From contig NZ_AFWT01000015.1 in NCBI RefSeq assembly GCF_000224065.1, forward strand, positions 1 through 64,000: a DNA stretch of 64,000 nt, given 5' to 3'. A program made the position numbers and the translations under genes. Source of the stretch: Thiorhodococcus drewsii AZ1. GTDB taxonomy: Bacteria > Pseudomonadota > Gammaproteobacteria > Chromatiales > Chromatiaceae. A model generated the notes under the pieces. The model worked only from the letters and a program-made list of their open reading frames with translations. It searched no databases and had not been told where the DNA came from. This document shows, piece by piece, positions 1-9,668 of the stretch (position 1 is the stretch's first letter; every line of letters starts with the position of its first letter).

Positions 1-364
1 CAGGAACTCGCGATGGTCTCAGTATGCGCCGACTCAGCACTCGTAGGCTGAGCTTCGTAAATAATCAGGAGAGCTGATTTCCGTTTAATCCATCCATAAT
101 CACATCCCATGGCAATAAAAAATCTATTACGCTTCTCGCCACGTCCACCTGACTTCTTAGATCTTCATCAGGCTGGCCGACCGGCCTGGAGTGCGGGACG
201 GGGAACGAAGCATCGCTTCTGACTGCTCATTTCAACTTGCCAATAACTACGCAGTAGAAGGCGGACTAAATACTCGCTCTTACCCGATTAGGCGATTGAT
301 GCCGCATTGATTTACTGACGAATAAAATGCTCTCCAGACCCTTTGATCAGGCATGATTATTTGA
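1..364. other. Non-coding left edge, no gene seen
   Basis: I see no convincing coding frame here. The base composition is lower in GC than most of the window, like the adjacent glucanase gene. A hairpin lies at 169-188 (8-bp stem with one G-T pair, 4-base loop). It has no T-run on either strand, so a terminator role for the minus-strand glucanase gene, about 180 bases away, is weak. Confidence 0.4.
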
Positions 365-2188
365 TTATAGGGTATCAAGCAACCTAGAAATATTACCGAC
401 AGCTGTATCACAAGCACTGCTATCGACTGTGATCATTTCCAGCACTTGTGCTCCGAGAAAGCGAAGTTTTTCCTGTTTCGCAGTCGTCAGTTGACTATAT
501 ACGATCCCACGCCGAGCTTGTTCGGCAGCAAAGGCCAATCCAACTTGAACCCGATAACCAAAACGTTCCATATCGCTTGCCGCTTCGGCATTCGCCCAAC
601 CGCCTTCAATCAAGGCGATGATCATTTGATTGCGCTGTACATGACCGGAATTGAGTTCGGCCAACCAGTACGCATAGCCAGCTTCATCTGGAGCGCGCCC
701 GAAGAGATTCTGATAGAGCGAATCGATGAATGAGCCATAACCTTGGTCGATTGGATACATTTCTTGAACTAGTGGTCCATCAAAAAAACTCTGAGCCACA
801 TCATTCGGCGTCCAACTACCATTTTGAAGGTTATTCACCCAATATTGCAGCCCTTCGTTATCAGGAGCATATCCAAGGGTAGCCGTATAAATCTCGACTA
901 CACGCCAAGCTGAGTCGCGCTGGATATCTCTTCTACAAATATCGGTTGCGGGATTCCAATAATTAGCAGTGACAGCAAGCAAGGCGAGCAAATTAATAGA
1001 ATCCTCGTAATAGTCTTCCGTTTCATTATGGATGTAAGTATATATTTCATTCAGAAAATCTTGTTGACTTCCATCTAGCATGGCAGCCACAGCAAAGGGT
1101 GCAGCAAAGAAAGTCGTGGAATAATCACCTATCGCTGAACCATCAAGCTTATAACCAGCCTTGATATTATTGGCGTTACTGTTGGTGCTGACAGCCAACC
1201 AACTAATCATTTTCTGTGCTTCTGCTCTAGATTGGACATCATCGTTTAATAAAGCGTCCAAACCGATACGCCAAGGGGCACGTCCTGCGTTGTAGTAATA
1301 GTCGCCATCATTAGGACCTTCAAGAAAGCTTTCATTGGCAGGACGGCAGTTATCAACGCTTTGACAATTAATAATAAAATCAGGCAGCAGACCTGTTGAG
1401 CTACTGTAGTTATTTTGAATACTATCAATGACTGCTTGAGAATTTATAACAATATTATTCCATACCGCATCACCTGTCGCACGGGCAAAGGCATGGAAAT
1501 GCGCGGGCATAAAGTCTGAAGAGCGTGGGGTATACTGGTTGTAACGGCTACCAGAATCATCTGTCCAATCCCCTAGCTTTGGCAGAAGGCTGTCTGCCCC
1601 AATGGTTGAAGCCAAAATACCATCTATGACTTGAGCCGCCTCCGCTTGGTAATTGAGATCACCGGCACTGCCCCATTGTTCATGAGCAAGAAGCAGACCA
1701 TAGGCAATATCAACATCACCATCAAATGCACTGTCATTCCTCCCAACAATACTTCCGTTCTGAATTTTCCAGCTCATTAGACGACCATCTATGCCACTTG
1801 GGAATTCACGTGAAAAATACCAGAGCCCATCAAACAAATTTTGTGCGTCGGGATCATGCCCCGCCATCAGAGCCACAATAACCATTCCATAGCCCTGACC
1901 TTCAGAAACAGTGACATCAGAACCTTGTCCAAAAGCAACTCGGTACAAAATCTTTCCTGCTGAGTTTGTTCCAGCAGAAACTAGATAATGGCTTTTCCAG
2001 TAATCATAAAAATTACGTACATGCTGGTCCTGTTGAGCTTGAGAAAAATTAGAAGGATAAATCGTGCCAGAAGCATAACTGACATGTTGAGGAAAAGGAC
2101 GTTTTGGGTCTGCAAGAGAAATTGAAGAATAAAACGACAAAAAACTGTATATGACAAAAGTTATTGTTGTGAAGAATTTTAAAAACAC
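365..2188 (-). CDS. Secreted glycoside hydrolase family 8 (endoglucanase-like) with C-terminal DUF4214 repeats
   Basis: Predicted exported beta-glucan hydrolase. The GH8 signatures are visible: SEGQGYGM, whose Glu is the expected general acid, and AFDGDVDIAYGLLLA, whose Asp cluster is typical of the family. Roughly the last 150 residues look like two DUF4214 repeats (LGYAPDNEGLQYW; LFGRAPDEAGYAYWL), a domain often found on secreted or surface proteins. An ATG start at 2269 would place 27 residues ahead of the signal peptide. An in-frame GTG at 2188-2186 has a GAGGAA ribosome site six bases upstream and begins a clean signal peptide (VFLKFFTT... to SSISLA|DP), so I prefer it. The gene is clearly AT-richer than its neighbours and stands alone, which suggests acquisition by transfer. 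It is not next to cellulose-synthase genes, so a BcsZ role is not supported. Confidence 0.85.
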   Translation of the reverse strand: MFLKFFTTITFVIYSFLSFYSSISLADPKRPFPQHVSYASGTIYPSNFSQAQQDQHVRNFYDYWKSHYLVSAGTNSAGKILYRVAFGQGSDVTVSEGQGYGMVIVALMAGHDPDAQNLFDGLWYFSREFPSGIDGRLMSWKIQNGSIVGRNDSAFDGDVDIAYGLLLAHEQWGSAGDLNYQAEAAQVIDGILASTIGADSLLPKLGDWTDDSGSRYNQYTPRSSDFMPAHFHAFARATGDAVWNNIVINSQAVIDSIQNNYSSSTGLLPDFIINCQSVDNCRPANESFLEGPNDGDYYYNAGRAPWRIGLDALLNDDVQSRAEAQKMISWLAVSTNSNANNIKAGYKLDGSAIGDYSTTFFAAPFAVAAMLDGSQQDFLNEIYTYIHNETEDYYEDSINLLALLAVTANYWNPATDICRRDIQRDSAWRVVEIYTATLGYAPDNEGLQYWVNNLQNGSWTPNDVAQSFFDGPLVQEMYPIDQGYGSFIDSLYQNLFGRAPDEAGYAYWLAELNSGHVQRNQMIIALIEGGWANAEAASDMERFGYRVQVGLAFAAEQARRGIVYSQLTTAKQEKLRFLGAQVLEMITVDSSACDTAVGNISRLLDTL

Positions 2189-2727
2189 ACAAAGTTCCTC
2201 TATGATTTTTATCAAGCGGAAAACCAAATATACTGGCAATAGCAAGGAGAAAGAAGCATCAAGCTTCACATATCTGACGTATTGGAGCTATAAATTTCAA
2301 TAAAAAGAGTTTCAGTTATGGGACAGATTACCTCTCCATAACCAACTGTTACGTCCCGCGTGATTATCTGCCGCAGCGGAGCTATCCTTTGTTCCGAGCC
2401 CGCGAGGTGCTAGGCCATCTGGTTCACGAAGCCGCCGCTCGCGGAACGACAGTCTACAGCCCTCGACCCTTGCGATGTGATCCGCCCATCCGATGCTGAA
2501 CCCGTCATTCCGCAACGTCTCGATGTTCATTTCGCGCGCTCCCATCCGTTTGAGGACACCAACCGTACTGCACCGACATATTTCCCTCAGGGGTTTAATT
2601 CTTATGAATAATTAGCGAGCGATACAAAGCAATCGTTGCAACCCGCATGTGACCGATAACGCTTTGCCGGTTATCGGATAACAGACTACCCTTAATCGTT
2701 GCCCGATAACGAAGGCAAGGGTATCCC
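2189..2727. other. Intergenic region between glucanase and regulator-like gene
   Basis: This 539-base stretch separates two divergent genes. A 77-codon minus-strand frame (2312-2545) exists, but its product resembles nothing I know and it has no clear ribosome site, so I do not call it. The right end holds the repeated CCGATAAC sites described separately. The rest shows nothing recognisable. Confidence 0.4.
2653..2710. promoter_or_regulatory. Putative operator: three CCGATAAC sites upstream of the 2728 gene
   Basis: The octamer CCGATAAC occurs at 2653-2660. Its exact inverse GTTATCGG is at 2670-2677 (nine-base spacer), and a third direct copy at 2703-2710 ends 17 bases before the start codon of the next gene. 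This layout suggests repressor binding over a promoter, plausibly autoregulation by the downstream DNA-binding-like protein. The site arrangement is seen directly; the binding protein is inferred. Confidence 0.4.
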
Positions 2728-3234
2728 ATGGCTACCAACGCAGAACGTCAACGCGCCTACCGCGAGCGTCTAAAAACGCGCGGATTGATTCGGGCAACGC
2801 TTTGGTGTGACCCGAAAACAGCCAGCGCACTAGGCAGGATGAGACCGGAAGAACTCACGGCTCTGGTGGCGGGAGCCAATCGCCCACCTGTTACCGACAA
2901 CGCCGAACTGAAAGCCGCACGCGCCGAGATTGAGCGCCTGAAACGCGACATTTCAGTTATGAGCGCGATGATTCAAAATCTACCGCCCGAGCGTCGCCCC
3001 GCTCCCGCGCCAGCACCTAGCAGGACACCCCCCTACCCGGACGACGCCAAAGCCATAGCGGTCAGGATGAAGAGCGAGGGGCACGCTTACCGCGACATCT
3101 GCGCCATGCTGGCCGAGCGGGTCGGACGCGCTCCGAACCCGTCGAACATCGGCAGGCACCTGAAGAAATGGTCTGCCGATCCCGCCGTCCTGGCGATCTT
3201 GAACCACCCTACATCACACAATGACATTGTGTGA
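2728..3234 (+). CDS. Hypothetical small basic protein, regulator-like
   Basis: A 168-residue protein I do not recognise by name. It starts TNAERQRAYRERLKTRG, a basic opening seen in many plasmid and island proteins. Residues about 57-80 form a short coiled-coil-like helix (ELKAARAEIERLKRDI), followed by a proline-rich linker (PAPAPAPS). The C-terminal 60 residues (AKAIAVRMKSEGHAYRDICAMLAERVG..NPSNIGRHLKKW) look like a helix-turn-helix of the resolvase/Hin type. DNA binding is therefore plausible. The start ATG follows AAGG by about seven bases. Operator-like repeats lie just upstream and a perfect palindrome overlaps its stop codon. The surroundings (glucanase, palindrome, small frames) look like accessory or mobile DNA. 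No enzymatic function is claimed. Confidence 0.6.
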   Translation: MATNAERQRAYRERLKTRGLIRATLWCDPKTASALGRMRPEELTALVAGANRPPVTDNAELKAARAEIERLKRDISVMSAMIQNLPPERRPAPAPAPSRTPPYPDDAKAIAVRMKSEGHAYRDICAMLAERVGRAPNPSNIGRHLKKWSADPAVLAILNHPTSHNDIV

Positions 3235-3239
3235 TGTAG
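3209..3239. repeat. Perfect 31-bp palindrome (15 + 1 + 15) over the stop codon
   Basis: The left arm at 3209-3223 and right arm at 3225-3239 are exact inverse complements around a single A at 3224. The core reads ACACAATG-A-CATTGTGT. The TGA stop of the preceding gene (3232-3234) lies inside the right arm. There is no T-run, so it is not a standard terminator. A dimeric-protein binding site or a recombination site is more likely. Confidence 0.7.
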
Positions 3240-3250
3240 AGGAAGAGACG

Positions 3251-3397
3251 GTGAACGAAGTCGATGCCATCGCCAACAAAGCCGAGATCGCGCTAATCCG
3301 GGAAACCCGCCGATGCGGTTTTTTGTTGTCCGCGCACTCTCAATACCTCGCAACATGCACGGCGACCAGACCAATCCCGGCAAGCTATTTGGCTTGA
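3251..3397 (+). CDS. Possible 48-residue small protein
   Basis: A GTG-initiated frame preceded by GGAAGAG four bases upstream. It encodes a short peptide containing ALIRETRRCGFLLSAHS. The TRRCGF stretch is reminiscent of short phage or island peptides, but I cannot place it in a family. A terminator-like hairpin (3303-3324) lies inside the frame, so either the peptide or the terminator, or a leader arrangement, may be real. Low confidence. Confidence 0.25.
   Translation: MNEVDAIANKAEIALIRETRRCGFLLSAHSQYLATCTATRPIPASYLA
3303..3324 (+). terminator. Rho-independent terminator-like hairpin
   Basis: AAACC(C)GC pairs with GCGGTTT across a CGAT loop, with one bulged C, and runs straight into six Ts. 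It would end transcription of the gene at 2728-3234 and insulate the copper genes downstream. Confidence 0.5.
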
Positions 3398-3505
3398 ACG
3401 CCAGTTCATGTCGATCATTCTCCTTGGGAGTCAGAACCGACCCTTAAAGCCGGCACAAGATGACCAGCCTTGCCGCCCTCGCCCCTCGTCCCTATAGTTG
3501 ACTCC

Positions 3506-3859
3506 ATGCGAATCCCCCGCCGCCCAGCCGCTCTCATCCTGATGCTGACCCTGCTCGTGCTGCAGGCGCAGGTGTGGGCGGCAGCGATACTGGGCTGTCG
3601 GCATGAGGGGCAGATGACCGCGCAGACGATGACGATCTGCCAGCATCATCTACCGGGCAGCATGTCGCCGGAGCCAGCACGCTCCTCGCTCTTCGACTGC
3701 CAGAAGTGCGCCCTGCACAGCCTGGTCACAGTCGCCGTGCCGATGACATTCGCGCTTGCGGTTCCCGACCGTTTCGATCCGCCAACGCCTGTCGTCCGGG
3801 CGGAACAGCATTTCTATCGCTTCGTCCCACGACTTCCAGAACGACCTCCACGCGCCTGA
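3506..3859 (+). CDS. Small exported protein preceding copper efflux genes (CopL/DUF2946-like)
   Basis: The chosen ATG at 3506 gives 117 residues opening with a signal peptide (MRIPRRPAALILMLTLLVLQAQVWAA). A start 12 codons earlier would put a proline-rich stretch ahead of it. The mature part has a few potential metal ligands: CRHEG, CQHH, and a CQKCALH motif near the middle. Small exported proteins with such spaced Cys/His pairs often precede copper efflux operons. The gene sits 75 bases upstream of the CusB-type gene on the same strand. I infer a role in periplasmic metal handling or in regulation of the cus genes. The family assignment (DUF2946/CopL-like) rests on the signal peptide, the ligand spacing and the context, so it is tentative. 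Confidence 0.55.
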   Translation: MRIPRRPAALILMLTLLVLQAQVWAAAILGCRHEGQMTAQTMTICQHHLPGSMSPEPARSSLFDCQKCALHSLVTVAVPMTFALAVPDRFDPPTPVVRAEQHFYRFVPRLPERPPRA

Positions 3860-3934
3860 CGTCCTTGCGAACGACCGATGCGGTGATGGCCCCGAGCCGC
3901 CACCGCCCTTGACGTTTGTCTGCGGGAGACACCC

Positions 3935-5212
3935 ATGTTCACCCATTCGAAGACCCGCATTGGCGCGGGCCTCGCCGGGGCTGCTGCCCTGGCGCTCATC
4001 TGTGCGGCCCTCTCCGGCTGCGACGGACCGGCATCCGATGTCGGCTCGACCGACACAGAACACTCGGCCCAGGAGACGGCGCTGGAGCACGCCGCCAAGC
4101 ATCTGGACCCCACCTACATCTGCCCCATGCACCCGCAGATCCAGCAGGACCATCCGGGAACCTGCCCCATCTGCGGCATGGATCTGATCGAGAAGCGCGT
4201 CACGCCGAAGACCGCAATGCCGAAGGTCGATCCGCATCCCGAAGTCGCGCTCAGCGGCACCATGCAACAACGCCTGGCGGTGCGCACCGCCAAGGTGGAG
4301 CGCGGAACGCTCGCCCGCCAGATACGGGCCGTCGGCCGGATCGCCTACGACGAGACCCGCCTGGAGCATCTGCATCCGCGCGCGACGGGCTGGATCGAGA
4401 AGCTGAACCTGCGCGCCGAGGGCGAACCGATCACACAGGGCCAGACACTCGCAGAGCTCTATGCCCCGGACATCCTCTCGGCGCAGGTCGACTTCCTTAT
4501 CGCGCTGGAACGACAGGGCGGCAACGCACCCAGGATCAAACCGGACAAGGCTCGCAATATCCTACGTCTGCTGGGGGTGCCCGAACCGGTGATCCGCGAC
4601 ATCGAGCGAACCCGTCAGACCCGCAATACCATCCCGGTTCTGGCCCCATCGGATGGCATCGTCACCCGGATGACGGCCCGCGACGGCATGTACGTGACCC
4701 CGGCGAGCGAGATGTTCACCATCGCCGCGCTCTCTGACGTCTGGGTCATGGTCGACGTTTTCGAGCACCAGCTGGCCTGGGTCCAGCCCGGCATGAGCGC
4801 AGAAATGCGGGTGCCGGCCTACCCCGGTCGGACCTGGACGGGCAAGGTCGACTACCTCTATCCGGATCTGGACCCCGAGACCCGCACGCTGCGGGTGCGA
4901 CTGGTCTTCGCCAACCCAGGGCTCGATCTCAAGCCCAACATGTTCGCCGACCTGGTCATCGCGGGCGAACCCAGGCCGAACGTACTGAAGATCCCGCGCG
5001 ACGCACTGATCGTCACCGGCGAGCGCGAAAGCGTCGTCAAGTCGCTCGGCGAGGGGCGCTTCCAGCCGGTCGACGTGGTGAGCGGGATGGAGTCAGAGGA
5101 CCAGGTCGAGGTGATCTCGGGTCTCGCGGCGGGCGATGAGGTCGTCGTCTCCGGACAGTTCCTGATCGACTCCGAGTCGAGTCTCCAGGCCAGCTTCCGG
5201 CGGATGCGGTAA
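3935..5212 (+). CDS. cusB: CusB-type periplasmic adaptor of Cu/Ag RND efflux pump
   Basis: Membrane-fusion protein that joins the inner-membrane pump CusA to an outer-membrane channel and hands over Cu(I)/Ag(I). The N-terminus ends in a lipobox (ALSGC, Cys29), so it should be a lipoprotein. Residues 61-88 form a heavy-metal-binding domain (YICPMHP...[11 protein letters not shown]). Then come the CusB beta-barrel and lipoyl/hairpin regions ([36 protein letters not shown]). Length, 425 residues, is normal for CusB proteins with this N-terminal domain. A strong GGGAG site precedes the ATG. Four bases separate it from cusA, so they are cotranscribed. No outer-membrane channel gene (cusC) is present here, so the pump must borrow one. 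Confidence 0.92.
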   Translation: MFTHSKTRIGAGLAGAAALALICAALSGCDGPASDVGSTDTEHSAQETALEHAAKHLDPTYICPMHPQIQQDHPGTCPICGMDLIEKRVTPKTAMPKVDPHPEVALSGTMQQRLAVRTAKVERGTLARQIRAVGRIAYDETRLEHLHPRATGWIEKLNLRAEGEPITQGQTLAELYAPDILSAQVDFLIALERQGGNAPRIKPDKARNILRLLGVPEPVIRDIERTRQTRNTIPVLAPSDGIVTRMTARDGMYVTPASEMFTIAALSDVWVMVDVFEHQLAWVQPGMSAEMRVPAYPGRTWTGKVDYLYPDLDPETRTLRVRLVFANPGLDLKPNMFADLVIAGEPRPNVLKIPRDALIVTGERESVVKSLGEGRFQPVDVVSGMESEDQVEVISGLAAGDEVVVSGQFLIDSESSLQASFRRMR

Positions 5213-5216
5213 GCCT

Positions 5217-8200
5217 ATGAGTCAGATCATCGACTGGTCGATCCGCAACCGTTTCCTGGTCCTGCTCGCCACCCTGATCCTGACGCTCTGGGGCATCGCG
5301 GCGGTCAAACAGACCCCGTTGGACGCCATCCCGGACCTCTCGGACGTGCAGGTCATCATCCGCACCAGCTTCCCCGGCCAATCGCCGCAGGTGGTCGAGG
5401 ATCAGGTCACCTATCCCATCACCACCACCATGTTGGCGGTGCCAGGGGCGCAGACGGTACGGGGCTATTCCTTTTTCGGCGACTCCTACGTCTATGTCAT
5501 CTTCGAGGACGGCACGGATCTCTACTGGGCGCGCTCGCGGGTGCTGGAATATCTGAACCAGGCGGCCTCGCGCCTGCCCGATGGCGTGAGCCCACGGCTG
5601 GGACCGGATGCCACCGGGGTCGGCTGGGTGTTCAGCTATGCACTGGTCGACCGAACCGGCCGGCACGATCTGGCCGAGCTGCGTAGCCTCCAGGACTGGT
5701 TCCTCAAGTTCGAACTGCAGACCGTCCCCGGCGTCGCCGAGGTCGCCTCGGTCGGCGGCATGGTGCGCCAGTACCAGGTGGTGGCCGATCCGGAGAAACT
5801 GCGCGCCTATGGCATCCCGCTCGCCAAGCTGTCGAGCGCCATCCGCAACGCCAATCAGGAGGTCGGCGGCTCGGTCGTGGAACTGGCGGAGGCCGAATAC
5901 ATGATCCGCAGTCGCGGCTATCTGCAATCGGTCGCCGATATCGAGACCATCCCGATCGAGGTCACGCCAGAGGGCACGCCTCTGCTGCTGCGCGACTTGG
6001 CGCGGGTCCAGATCGGGCCCGAGATGCGCCGCGCGGTCGCCGACCTCGACGGCGAGGGCGAGATCGCAGGCGGCATCGTCGTGATGCGCTACGGCGAGAA
6101 CGCGCTCAGCACCATCGCGGCGGTCAAGAGCAAGCTGAACGCGCTCGCACAGGGGCTGCCCGAGGGCGTCGAGATTGTCCCGACCTACGACCGCTCCGAG
6201 CTGATCCTGCGAGCGGTGGACAACCTCAAGGACAAGCTGCTGGAAGAATTCATCGTCGTGGCACTGGTATGCCTGGTCTTCCTCTTCCATCTGAGGTCGG
6301 CCTTCGTCGCCATCGTCAGCCTGCCACTCGGGGTCCTGGCCGCCTTCATTCTCATGCAGCACCAGGGGATCAACGCCAACATCATGTCGCTCGGCGGGAT
6401 CGCGATCGCCATCGGGGCCATGGTGGACGCCGCCATCGTCATGATCGAGAACGCCCACAAGCACCTGGAATGCTATCGCCATACCCACGGCAAGGCGCCG
6501 CGCGGCGAGGCGCACTGGCGCGTCATCGGCGCGGCGGCGACCGAGGTGGGGCCGGCGCTCTTCTTCTCGCTGCTGATCATCACACTGAGCTTCCTGCCCG
6601 TCTTTGCCCTGGAGGCTCAGGAGGGACGCATGTTCGCGCCGCTGGCCTTCACCAAGACCTACGCGATGGCGGCAGCGGCCGGACTCTCGGTGACCCTGGT
6701 GCCGGTGCTGATGGGCTATTTCATCCGGGGGCGCATCCCGAGCGAGGACGCAAACCCGTTGAACCGTACGCTGATCTGGATCTATCGCCCGCTGCTGCGG
6801 GCTGTGCTGGCGGCGCCGCGCACGACCATCCTGATCTCGACCCTGATCGTGGCGAGTCTGCTGGTGCCGCTCCAGGGCGTCGGCGGTCTGCTCGCACCCC
6901 TGAAATGGCCGTTCCAAGCGGCCGAACTGGTCCGCCAGGATGCAGGGGCCTCGACGCTGGAACGCCTCGACGGCTGGCAAAAGGATCTGTCGAACGGCTG
7001 GCGCGGCCTGACCAGCGGTCTGCCTTGGCTTCAGCGGCTGGGGACAGGGCTCGGCTCCGAGTTCATGCCCGAGCTCGACGAGGGCGATCTCATGTACATG
7101 CCGACCACCTTACCGGGACTCTCCATCGGCAAGGCCCAGCAGCTGCTGCAGCAGACCGACCGCATGATCGCCTCGCTGCCCGAGGTCAAGCGGGTCTTCG
7201 GCAAGATCGGCCGGGCCGACACCGCCACGGATCCGGCACCACTGACCATGATCGAGACCCTTATCCAGCTCAAGCCGCGCGATGAATGGCGCCCCGGCAT
7301 GACGCTGGACAGGCTGATCGAGGAACTGGACGCGACCCTGGACATCCCCGGGGTCACCAACGCCTGGGTGATGCCGATCAAGACGCGCATCGACATGCTC
7401 GCCACCGGCATCAAGACCCCGGTCGGGATCAAGGTCGCGGGACCGGAGCTGGACGAGATCGAGCGTATCGGCGAAGAGATCGAACGTGCGCTGCGTGAGA
7501 TTCCCGGCACGGCATCGGCCTTCTCGGAGCGGGTCGCCGGCGGTCGCTATATCGAGATCCAGCCAGACCGGGTCGCAGCGGCGCGGGTCGGGCTCAACAT
7601 CTCGGACATCAACGCGGTGGTGGCCGCCGCCGTCGGCGGCGTCAACATTACCCAGACCGTCGAGGGGCTGGAACGCTACCCCGTCAATCTGCGCTTTCCG
7701 CGCGAAGAGCGCGACGACCCGCACAAGCTCCGCGAGCTGCCGATCGTGACCCCGACCGGCGCACAGGTCCCGCTCGGCCAGATCGCCAGGGTCGAAATCG
7801 TCGACGGCCCCCCCATGCTCAAGAGCGAGAACGGGCGGCTCAACGGCTGGACCTTCGTCGACATCCGGGGCGTGGATATCGGCAGTTATGTCGCCGCCGC
7901 ACAGATCCGGATCCGTGATCTGGTCAAGCTGCCGCCAGGCTATTCCATCACCTGGTCGGGACAGTACGAGTACATGCTGAGGGTGAAGGAGCGGCTGACG
8001 CAGGTCGTGCCCTTCACCCTGGTCATCATCTTCGTGCTGCTCTATCTGATCTTCCGCCGGCTCGGCCAGGTGTGGCTGGTGATGCTCTCGCTGCCCTTCG
8101 CCCTGGTCGGCGGATTCTGGCTGATCGCGGTGCTGGGGTATCACCTCTCGGTCGCGGTGGCGGTCGGATTCATCGCCTTGGCCGGCGTGGCGACCGAATT

Positions 8201-8576
8201 CGGCGTGGTGATGCTGGTCTATCTCGACAACGCCCTGAACGAACGGCGTGCACGCAAGGCACTGCGCGACTCCCGGGATCTGGAGGCCGCCATCATGGAG
8301 GGCGCGGTGCTGCGGGTGCGGCCCAAGGCGATGACGGTCGCGGTCATCATCGCCGGCCTGCTGCCCATCATGATCGGACATGGAACCGGATCGGAGGTGA
8401 TGCGGCGCATCGCCGCCCCCATGGTCGGCGGAATGCTGACCGCCCCCCTACTCAGCCTCTTCGTCATCCCGGCCATCTATCTGGTCTGGCAGCGCAGGGG
8501 CCTGAGCAAGACGACCGACGGCCGACCGCCCGAGGCCGACGACACCATCGACACGACCAAACGAGGAAACGGATGA
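5217..8576 (+). CDS. cusA: CusA/CzcA-family Cu(I)/Ag(I) RND efflux pump
   Basis: Inner-membrane proton-driven exporter of monovalent copper or silver. At 1119 residues it is longer than E. coli CusA (1047). The three methionines of the CusA substrate site are all present: Met628 ([11 protein letters not shown]), Met678 (LTMIETLIQ) and Met727 (RIDMLATG). They are uniformly 55 residues later than the E. coli triad 573/623/672. The extra sequence therefore lies upstream of them, around residues 545-615 (a region with QAAELVRQD...[12 protein letters not shown]). The triad indicates copper/silver rather than zinc/cobalt specificity. The TM4 proton-relay segment [17 protein letters not shown] is intact. 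Its stop overlaps the cusF start (ATGA), giving a cusB-cusA-cusF operon. Confidence 0.95.
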   Translation: MSQIIDWSIRNRFLVLLATLILTLWGIAAVKQTPLDAIPDLSDVQVIIRTSFPGQSPQVVEDQVTYPITTTMLAVPGAQTVRGYSFFGDSYVYVIFEDGTDLYWARSRVLEYLNQAASRLPDGVSPRLGPDATGVGWVFSYALVDRTGRHDLAELRSLQDWFLKFELQTVPGVAEVASVGGMVRQYQVVADPEKLRAYGIPLAKLSSAIRNANQEVGGSVVELAEAEYMIRSRGYLQSVADIETIPIEVTPEGTPLLLRDLARVQIGPEMRRAVADLDGEGEIAGGIVVMRYGENALSTIAAVKSKLNALAQGLPEGVEIVPTYDRSELILRAVDNLKDKLLEEFIVVALVCLVFLFHLRSAFVAIVSLPLGVLAAFILMQHQGINANIMSLGGIAIAIGAMVDAAIVMIENAHKHLECYRHTHGKAPRGEAHWRVIGAAATEVGPALFFSLLIITLSFLPVFALEAQEGRMFAPLAFTKTYAMAAAAGLSVTLVPVLMGYFIRGRIPSEDANPLNRTLIWIYRPLLRAVLAAPRTTILISTLIVASLLVPLQGVGGLLAPLKWPFQAAELVRQDAGASTLERLDGWQKDLSNGWRGLTSGLPWLQRLGTGLGSEFMPELDEGDLMYMPTTLPGLSIGKAQQLLQQTDRMIASLPEVKRVFGKIGRADTATDPAPLTMIETLIQLKPRDEWRPGMTLDRLIEELDATLDIPGVTNAWVMPIKTRIDMLATGIKTPVGIKVAGPELDEIERIGEEIERALREIPGTASAFSERVAGGRYIEIQPDRVAAARVGLNISDINAVVAAAVGGVNITQTVEGLERYPVNLRFPREERDDPHKLRELPIVTPTGAQVPLGQIARVEIVDGPPMLKSENGRLNGWTFVDIRGVDIGSYVAAAQIRIRDLVKLPPGYSITWSGQYEYMLRVKERLTQVVPFTLVIIFVLLYLIFRRLGQVWLVMLSLPFALVGGFWLIAVLGYHLSVAVAVGFIALAGVATEFGVVMLVYLDNALNERRARKALRDSRDLEAAIMEGAVLRVRPKAMTVAVIIAGLLPIMIGHGTGSEVMRRIAAPMVGGMLTAPLLSLFVIPAIYLVWQRRGLSKTTDGRPPEADDTIDTTKRGNG

Positions 8577-8929
8577 AAACGCTGATCGCATTGACAACAG
8601 TAATAAGCCTGAGCGCCTTTCCGGCCGGCGCCCAGACCATGGACCATCAGACGATGGGCCACGAGGCCATGGGATCCATGGAGCAGTCCGAGCAAAGTGG
8701 CGTGACCATGGGGAAAGGGGTGATCAACTCGGTGGATGCCACCAAGGGCGAGGTCAACATCAGCCACGACCCGATTCCGGCCCTGAGCTGGCCGGCCATG
8801 ACCATGGACCTTCCGGTCACCGAGCAGGTCGATCTAACGGGTGTGAATCCGGGCGACAAAGTCGACTTCGGCATCCTTCTGGGTGACGACAACGTCTACC
8901 GCATCACGGAGCTGAAACCGCGCGACTAA
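8573..8929 (+). CDS. cusF: CusF-like periplasmic copper-binding protein
   Basis: A 118-residue periplasmic metallochaperone that feeds Cu(I)/Ag(I) to CusB. It opens with a signal peptide ([21 protein letters not shown]), followed by a Met/His-rich linker ([16 protein letters not shown]). The CusF core is [34 protein letters not shown], whose His, Trp and two Met residues form the known cation-pi copper site. The ATG overlaps the TGA of cusA by four bases and uses the GAGGAAACGG just before it as ribosome site. It is the last gene of the operon; the next gene is on the other strand. Confidence 0.93.
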   Translation: MKTLIALTTVISLSAFPAGAQTMDHQTMGHEAMGSMEQSEQSGVTMGKGVINSVDATKGEVNISHDPIPALSWPAMTMDLPVTEQVDLTGVNPGDKVDFGILLGDDNVYRITELKPRD

Positions 8930-8959
8930 CCTCGCTCGCAGCAAACGTCGAGCCGGCGC

Positions 8960-9427
8960 TCAGACCGGCTTGGCGTTCATCATCCAAATCGCGATGATGA
9001 GAGGGACGCTCGCGATGATGCCCCAAACCACCCAACGTAGCGCGTCGCGTTTGTAGGTCGCCGGGATATCGCCATCGACCGCGAAGACACGGGCCTGACG
9101 CGCTTGTCGAATCTGTGCGGGAACCAGTATGCCGAGCCAGAGCCCGCCGGAGAGGAAGAGCATCGCCTGCCCCCAGACCAGCCAGGTGCTGCCGAAGAGG
9201 TCGAGCCCGCCGACTGCGGCGGCCCCGTAACCGCCAACCATGAGGAACGCAGCGCCGCCGACGGTGAACCACCAGTCGGTGAGCGTGACCAGACGTTGGC
9301 CAAAGGCAACGAGTCTCGGGTCGTCGGTACGATCTGCGGCCATCTTCCAGATCATCGTGACGATGGCGTTGCCGAGCAGCATAATCACGCCGAATACATG
9401 AAGGGACTTCAACAAGGCGTACAGCAT
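8960..9427 (-). CDS. DUF2269 family integral membrane protein
   Basis: A 155-residue protein with four predicted membrane helices (residues about 5-28, 52-72, 80-102, 130-150). The conserved opening LLKSLHVFGVIMLLGNAIVT and the DWWFTVGGA stretch match the DUF2269 family, whose biochemical role is unknown. It converges on cusF, only 30 bases separating the two stops, so it belongs to a different unit. It diverges from crcB. A ribosome site (AGGAG) lies a few bases before the ATG. Function not assigned. Confidence 0.8.
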   Translation of the reverse strand: MLYALLKSLHVFGVIMLLGNAIVTMIWKMAADRTDDPRLVAFGQRLVTLTDWWFTVGGAAFLMVGGYGAAAVGGLDLFGSTWLVWGQAMLFLSGGLWLGILVPAQIRQARQARVFAVDGDIPATYKRDALRWVVWGIIASVPLIIAIWMMNAKPV

Positions 9428-9668
9428 CCGTATCTCCTGGCTTTCCGAACAGTAAGTGGAGCCGCATCCCAGTTGCGCGGCGGGTTTTTCAGCTCATTCG
9501 CTTATGAGATACTTTCGAGGTAAATAGGGCAGCCTGATCGATCCTAACAGGATCGTTGAGCCTGACGATGGCGGAGCTCGATGGCCTGCGGTCGGAAAAC
9601 CTGGGACGACATCCGCACCCTCCTCCCGCACAACCTCCGCTGCCACCGATCGACCGGAGGTACCCACG

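Noticed and set aside
2312-2545. 77-codon minus-strand frame between the glucanase and regulator-like genes
   Set aside because: No recognisable family, no clear ribosome site, and the region is an intergenic span with operator-like sites.
1-3400. Prophage or insertion sequence
   Set aside because: No transposase, integrase or structural phage gene was found; only composition and small frames hint at mobility.
5037-6980. 647-codon minus-strand frame opposite cusA
   Set aside because: Antisense shadow of a high-GC gene; its product is low-complexity (Arg/Asp/Gln/His rich) and resembles nothing. The same applies to 32579-34429, 13514-15010, 43573-44892 and similar frames.
9540-9668. Fluoride riboswitch upstream of crcB
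   Set aside because: Some GATGGC-like pieces are present (GACGATGGCGG, CTCGATGGCCTG), but the spacing and conserved core of the crcB motif are not met.
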